From assembly GCA_011763485.2 (NCBI GenBank), contig JAANSK020271491.1, positions 1 to 32,745 on the forward strand: a DNA stretch of 32,745 nucleotides, written 5' to 3'. Numbering within the stretch: position 1 is the stretch's first letter; the number at the start of each line of letters is the position of its first letter. The notes below the pieces were generated by a model. It was not told the DNA's origin. It was given only the letters and a program-made list of their open reading frames with translations, and did no database searches. Shown in pieces: positions 29,589 to 32,745 of the stretch. Source of the DNA: Isoetes engelmannii. Its lineage: Eukaryota; Streptophyta; Lycopodiopsida; Isoetales; Isoetaceae. The position numbers were made by a program, and so were the translations under genes.

Positions 29589-30329
29589 GTGAGACCTGGT
29601 TATTTTTAATGCCCTAAGCACGAGCCAGCATTGTGTTCATATAATAAATCTGTGTTTAATCTGATTCTAAATAAACTCCTGATCAATACTAGCTGGTTAG
29701 GCCTCTAAACTTTGGACATTAGATCGCCTTGTCTTGCCCCAGTGCTGCAGAACCCTTTTACTATTTTGTAAGTCGAGGAGAGGAGATGGCAGATATGGAG
29801 CACAAAACTAAATCTTCCTTCTTTTTTTGCTCTTCCAATAACTTCAGGATGTTGTCCCTTAGTGATACTTACAGCTTCATCCTCGTCAAACTACACAACA
29901 GATATTTTTTCAGATGTGAGAATGAAGGCCTCTATCAATGAAGGAAGCAACTGACAGCAGATTTGTCTTCCACTGTGGGAATAAAGTATAGAATGGAAAG
30001 TATTTCGGGACCTTTCTCAATTCACCATATAGAATGGAAAGTTTTACATCACGTGCTCCTCCAACTTTCAGCGTGGATTCATTTTCCCAAGAGTATGTTT
30101 CGTCCATGAGCCGGCTGTCTATTATTTAACAATGTTCGGATTTCCACGTATGTGCCGAGTAGTGCCACTGTCAAGAATAATAGACTTACCATTTGTTTCT
30201 GTATTGTATGTCTGATGAACTGCACTCCGAAGAGATTATTCCACCGAGGTAATTATGGTAAAACAGGAAAAATAGCTGCTGACAAAGATGGAGTCTATCA
30301 CATCTATTGTGACAATGAAAAGTATGTGG

Positions 30330-30728
30330 ATCCATATTATCTGATACTTGATTTTGATTATTTAGAATGCCTTGTCTTCGTCTGCCTCGGCCTCTTCTTC
30401 CACACATGCTCTTCCACGCTGATAATTTCAACCATTTTCTTGGTCACTTTGGCTGGACCATTGATTTTCAGAATTCTTAGAAGGCACGTTCCTTGCTGCT
30501 TGATCATCACCATCCCATGGAGTGCTAGCATAACCTCTTCGATTGCTTGGAACTTGATGAACACGAAGCTTCATTCTTATAATTGAAGCTTCTTGGAGAT
30601 ACAAATTTTGACTTCCTCTCCTACCATGATCTCTAGGTTGTTGCTAGTTTCTTGCGAATGACTTCTTCTGTTCTTGCATAAAAAGTTGGCGCACATGCAT
30701 CCAGCCTTGTTTTGTAGGAATCAAGAAA

Positions 30729-30763
<35 letters not shown>

Positions 30764-31110
30764 CTTTGCGCCCGTGTAAAGAACATGTAATAGCTCCTCC
30801 TCTGTAGTTGAATATCCATGGCTGTCAACTGGCTTTTGACGTCTTCAAGTTTAGCCAAAAACTTAGTGATCAAAGTCACTCAATTTCAGAAAATTCTATC
30901 TGTTTCTCAAATCTGCCTTCGTGATTCATTGACATTTCATACAGGTTTAACAATGTCTTCCAAGCTGATTGGATATTTTACATCAATAACATGTTGTTTT
31001 ATCTGTACACTAAATTTTAAGAAAAGTCCATGCCAAACGATCTTTTTTATGATCCCATTAATTTTGTTCTTTGGTTCTCTGTCTAAATGTTGTCTAGGTG
31101 TTTAAGTGCT
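30330..31110 (-). mobile_element. Antisense gag fragment of the element A copia family
   Basis: Read on the minus strand it follows the element A gag in order. About 31060 gives a gatcgtttggca block (element A 15521), about 30860 gives the aagttttt/ggct-aacttgaag block (15640), about 30775 gives tttacacgggcgcaaaggaa (15781), about 30710 gives cttgattcctacaaaac (15811) and about 30520 gives actccatgg-atggtgatga (16079). It keeps gag sequence lost from element A between the first two blocks. A damaged zinc-knuckle-like CHNRCDRLHLC lies near 30285-30330. Stops in all frames. Confidence 0.75.
30732..30761. repeat. (AT)15 microsatellite within antisense gag
   Basis: 30 bases of alternating at. 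It sits where element A has gaatatgatgtg, so it probably grew from a short atat seed in gag. Confidence 0.95.
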
Positions 31111-31639
31111 TTCTCATACCCTCGACTGGACCCTCATAAAAAAAATGGATTGTAGCTTCCTTAATATCACTGTGCAAGTGTGCGGGGTCTTTGCCTCTGG
31201 TCTTGGGAGTTCACCATTTACATAGACCATTTACCTTTAGCACTGGCTACATCAAATTCTGCCAAAAGAAGAATGTACATGTTGGGAAAAGATCTTCTCC
31301 AATGGACTCCCCATAATCCACAAGTTGTATTTGTCACCAGTCAAATTGCTAGTCAAATTGCTACTGATTGCTATTGGGATGATTATAGTGACTAATACTC
31401 GCCAAAAGGCTAATCTATACAAGATTTTAAAAAGTCACCACGAAAGGAGAGTAGGATACGAGGCATAAAAATTTATGAAATTTTCGCCGAGATTTGAAGG
31501 TGAAGGTATCCCGCCATCTTCCATTCACCAAGAAAACTATGATGGAGGGAATAGTATTTGCCCAAGATTGATAAGGAATTGTTACCCTTGCCAAGATTTG
31601 CCTTCACGTCTACAACTTTAAGTTTTTGTAGGAATGAAA

Positions 31640-31900
31640 ATCGTGATGGAATTTAATCTAGAGGAGAAGCAAGGAGAGGAGACGGAAAACTGACTTATTC
31701 TATTCAAACTTCATCAAAACCAAAACCACATAGATAACGTCACCTATTTATGGTAACGTCTAATTCTAGTGACACTTGTCCTTAGAGCCCTATATTGACC
31801 CTAGGGACGTTTAACTTCTAACCATTAAACTAACATTGCCGTCCAAGTCACAAAAGGTCGTCCAAGTCACAAAGATCAAGATTTGTAGAAAACGCTAAGA
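31640..31900 (-). mobile_element. LTR-like sequence on the minus strand (tentative)
   Basis: On the minus strand there is a TATA-like ccataaatagg (about 31743-31753), followed by a tttggttttgatgaag/ttgaatagaataag stretch and ctctcctt-rich sequence, which resembles the promoter and R-U5 parts of plant LTRs. A short direct repeat gtccaagtcacaaa occurs near 31842 and 31861. No partner LTR is in the window. Confidence 0.3.
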
Positions 31901-32014
31901 AATCGTTGACAAGCTTCAATGTAGATCCCTGGCCGTATCGGAATAAGAAGGATGCTGATCTTTGTCAGAAAAATAGCCACTGACATTCAACAACTGAAGC
32001 AAAGCAACCTCCAA

Positions 32015-32290
32015 CTAAAGCAAAGCAACCAAGAATAAACCGTCTATCTCCTGAAAAAGCTTGCAAAGACGCACTGGCGAACCAAAAACTGTCCACAAAA
32101 TGCCTGGTTTTGTATCAAAAGTAACCTTTTTTCCCTTCTCAATAGGACTTATATCAGCTTTTGCCTTATGCAAAATAAAGAACTCCTCTCCATCTTCATC
32201 CTTGAAATATTTTAAAACGGCAATAGGAATCACAATATTTATGAACTCTTGAGGTAATTGAAACTGAATTTTTACCTTTAGATCAACCAT
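32015..32290 (-). CDS. Unrecognised minus-strand ORF, 91 aa
   Basis: ATG at 32290 down to a stop at 32015. The protein is rich in Lys, Phe and Ile and contains KYFKDEDGEEFFILHKAKAD and KKVTFDTKPGILWTVFG. I recognise no family. It lies 26 bases downstream of the other minus-strand ORF, and the paired spacing suggests one transcription unit or one ancient reading frame broken in two. It could be part of a transposable element whose LTR-like end is at 31640-31900. Coding status is uncertain. Confidence 0.4.
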   Translation of the reverse strand: MVDLKVKIQFQLPQEFINIVIPIAVLKYFKDEDGEEFFILHKAKADISPIEKGKKVTFDTKPGILWTVFGSPVRLCKLFQEIDGLFLVALL

Positions 32291-32316
32291 CTCTTAAATT
32301 CTACTATAAACTCAAT

Positions 32317-32733
32317 TTAGCTCCTCAACGCCCCCTTGCATTTTTGCTTGCATTTTTTTTTCTGAGTTCGTATTGCTTCATCTTCCACGATCTTCTCCTT
32401 CAGTTCACGTAAGGCATTGTTATTAAAATATTTCCTCGCGCCCATATCAGTACTCTTTAGTTCGCCGCGCAAAAAGGAAAAAAGTTCCGCTAATGCATCG
32501 TTCTCACGGATTTTAACATCAAAATCCGATTCTGTTATCTCCAATGCATCACGGAATGACCTGATATCGATCCAAAACTCATTTCGGGCATGCAGAAACC
32601 AATCTTTTGCCTTGTCGTCCCAGTATTGTTTCATGGTAAAGTGCTCATCAGGATCCTCTGAGGCTCCCATGCCCAAATATCGGCGACTGGGCAGCCGAGC
32701 GCTCAACGAGGATCCTGATGAGCACTTTACCAT
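32317..32733 (-). CDS. Unrecognised minus-strand ORF, up to 138 aa, charged
   Basis: The longest form starts at 32733, but its first codons lie in the outer arm of an inverted repeat, so that start may be an artefact. An internal ATG at about 32673 (MGASEDPDEHFTMKQYWDDK) is a better candidate. The remainder is highly charged, includes DWFLHARNEFWIDIRSFRD and ELFSFLRGELK, and ends in a Lys/Cys-rich tail (KKKCKQKCKG). No domain recognised. It may continue beyond the window. Its composition suggests a real or recently decayed protein rather than chance, but the identity is unknown. Confidence 0.4.
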   Translation of the reverse strand: MVKCSSGSSLSARLPSRRYLGMGASEDPDEHFTMKQYWDDKAKDWFLHARNEFWIDIRSFRDALEITESDFDVKIRENDALAELFSFLRGELKSTDMGARKYFNNNALRELKEKIVEDEAIRTQKKKCKQKCKGALRS

Positions 32734-32744
32734 GAAACAATACT
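32622..32744. repeat. 37-bp inverted repeat with 49-nt loop at window edge
   Basis: 32622-32658 (agtattgtttcat... to ggatcctc) is the exact reverse complement of 32708-32744. The next outer base pair does not match (c at 32621, t at 32745). The arms are part of the minus-strand ORF. Confidence 0.92.
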
Positions 32745-32745
32745 T

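Larger units (their letters stand above)
29589..32745 (+). other. SBE3-like intron 13, 5' part
   Basis: It begins gtgaga and no acceptor leading into the expected next exon is seen, so the intron is longer than 3157 nt. It contains an antisense copia gag fragment, a microsatellite, an LTR-like stretch and two minus-strand ORFs. 29589-30330 and 31110-31630 hold no recognised feature. Confidence 0.65.

Noticed and set aside
31180-31395. 71-codon + strand ORF in intron 13
   Set aside because: No start context or family resemblance that I can defend, and it starts beyond the antisense gag blocks. Left unannotated.

Overview
The window is nuclear DNA of a flowering plant. It carries one intron-rich plant gene with GT-AG introns, a plastid-targeted carbohydrate enzyme family otherwise typical of plants, and Ty1/copia LTR retrotransposons primed by the plant-type initiator-Met tRNA site (tggtatcagagc). 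I cannot name the species.

Layout: (1) 2-802 is the 3' part of an unrecognised, highly charged coiled-coil protein gene on the + strand, open at the window edge, with a possible 69-nt in-frame intron. (2) 803-2306 is intergenic sequence. (3) 2307-29588 holds the first 13 recognisable coding exons (676 codons) of a GH13 alpha-glucan branching-enzyme-like gene of the plant SBE3/BE1 (Arabidopsis EMB2729) type. The exons join in frame, and the last part (roughly 200 or more codons) must lie beyond the window. At two of the three GH13 catalytic positions the acidic residue is replaced (His and Asn), so the protein looks like a conserved pseudo-enzyme or a highly divergent enzyme.

The exons make up about 2 kb; the rest is intron. 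Intron 6 (3.4 kb) and intron 10 (1.9 kb) hold copia relics. Intron 7 (4.8 kb) holds three tandem copies of a 0.7-0.8 kb non-coding unit and a perfect 14-bp hairpin. Intron 8 (12.6 kb) holds two decayed copia elements in the sense orientation. Element A (about 15255-21265) is split by a younger 2.1-kb non-autonomous LTR element (17239-19360), whose interior is mainly a 34-nt tandem repeat array. Element B (to about 26460) contains an exact 1065-bp head-to-tail duplication of the end of integrase plus reverse transcriptase. Intron 13 holds an antisense gag fragment of the element A family interrupted by an (AT)n microsatellite, an LTR-like stretch and two unrecognised minus-strand ORFs next to a 37-bp inverted repeat at the window edge.

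All transposon reading frames are broken by stops and frameshifts, so none looks autonomous. The only clearly functional unit is the SBE3-like gene, whose transcript must splice across the whole nested block. No tRNA, rRNA, CRISPR or bacterial-type feature was seen.
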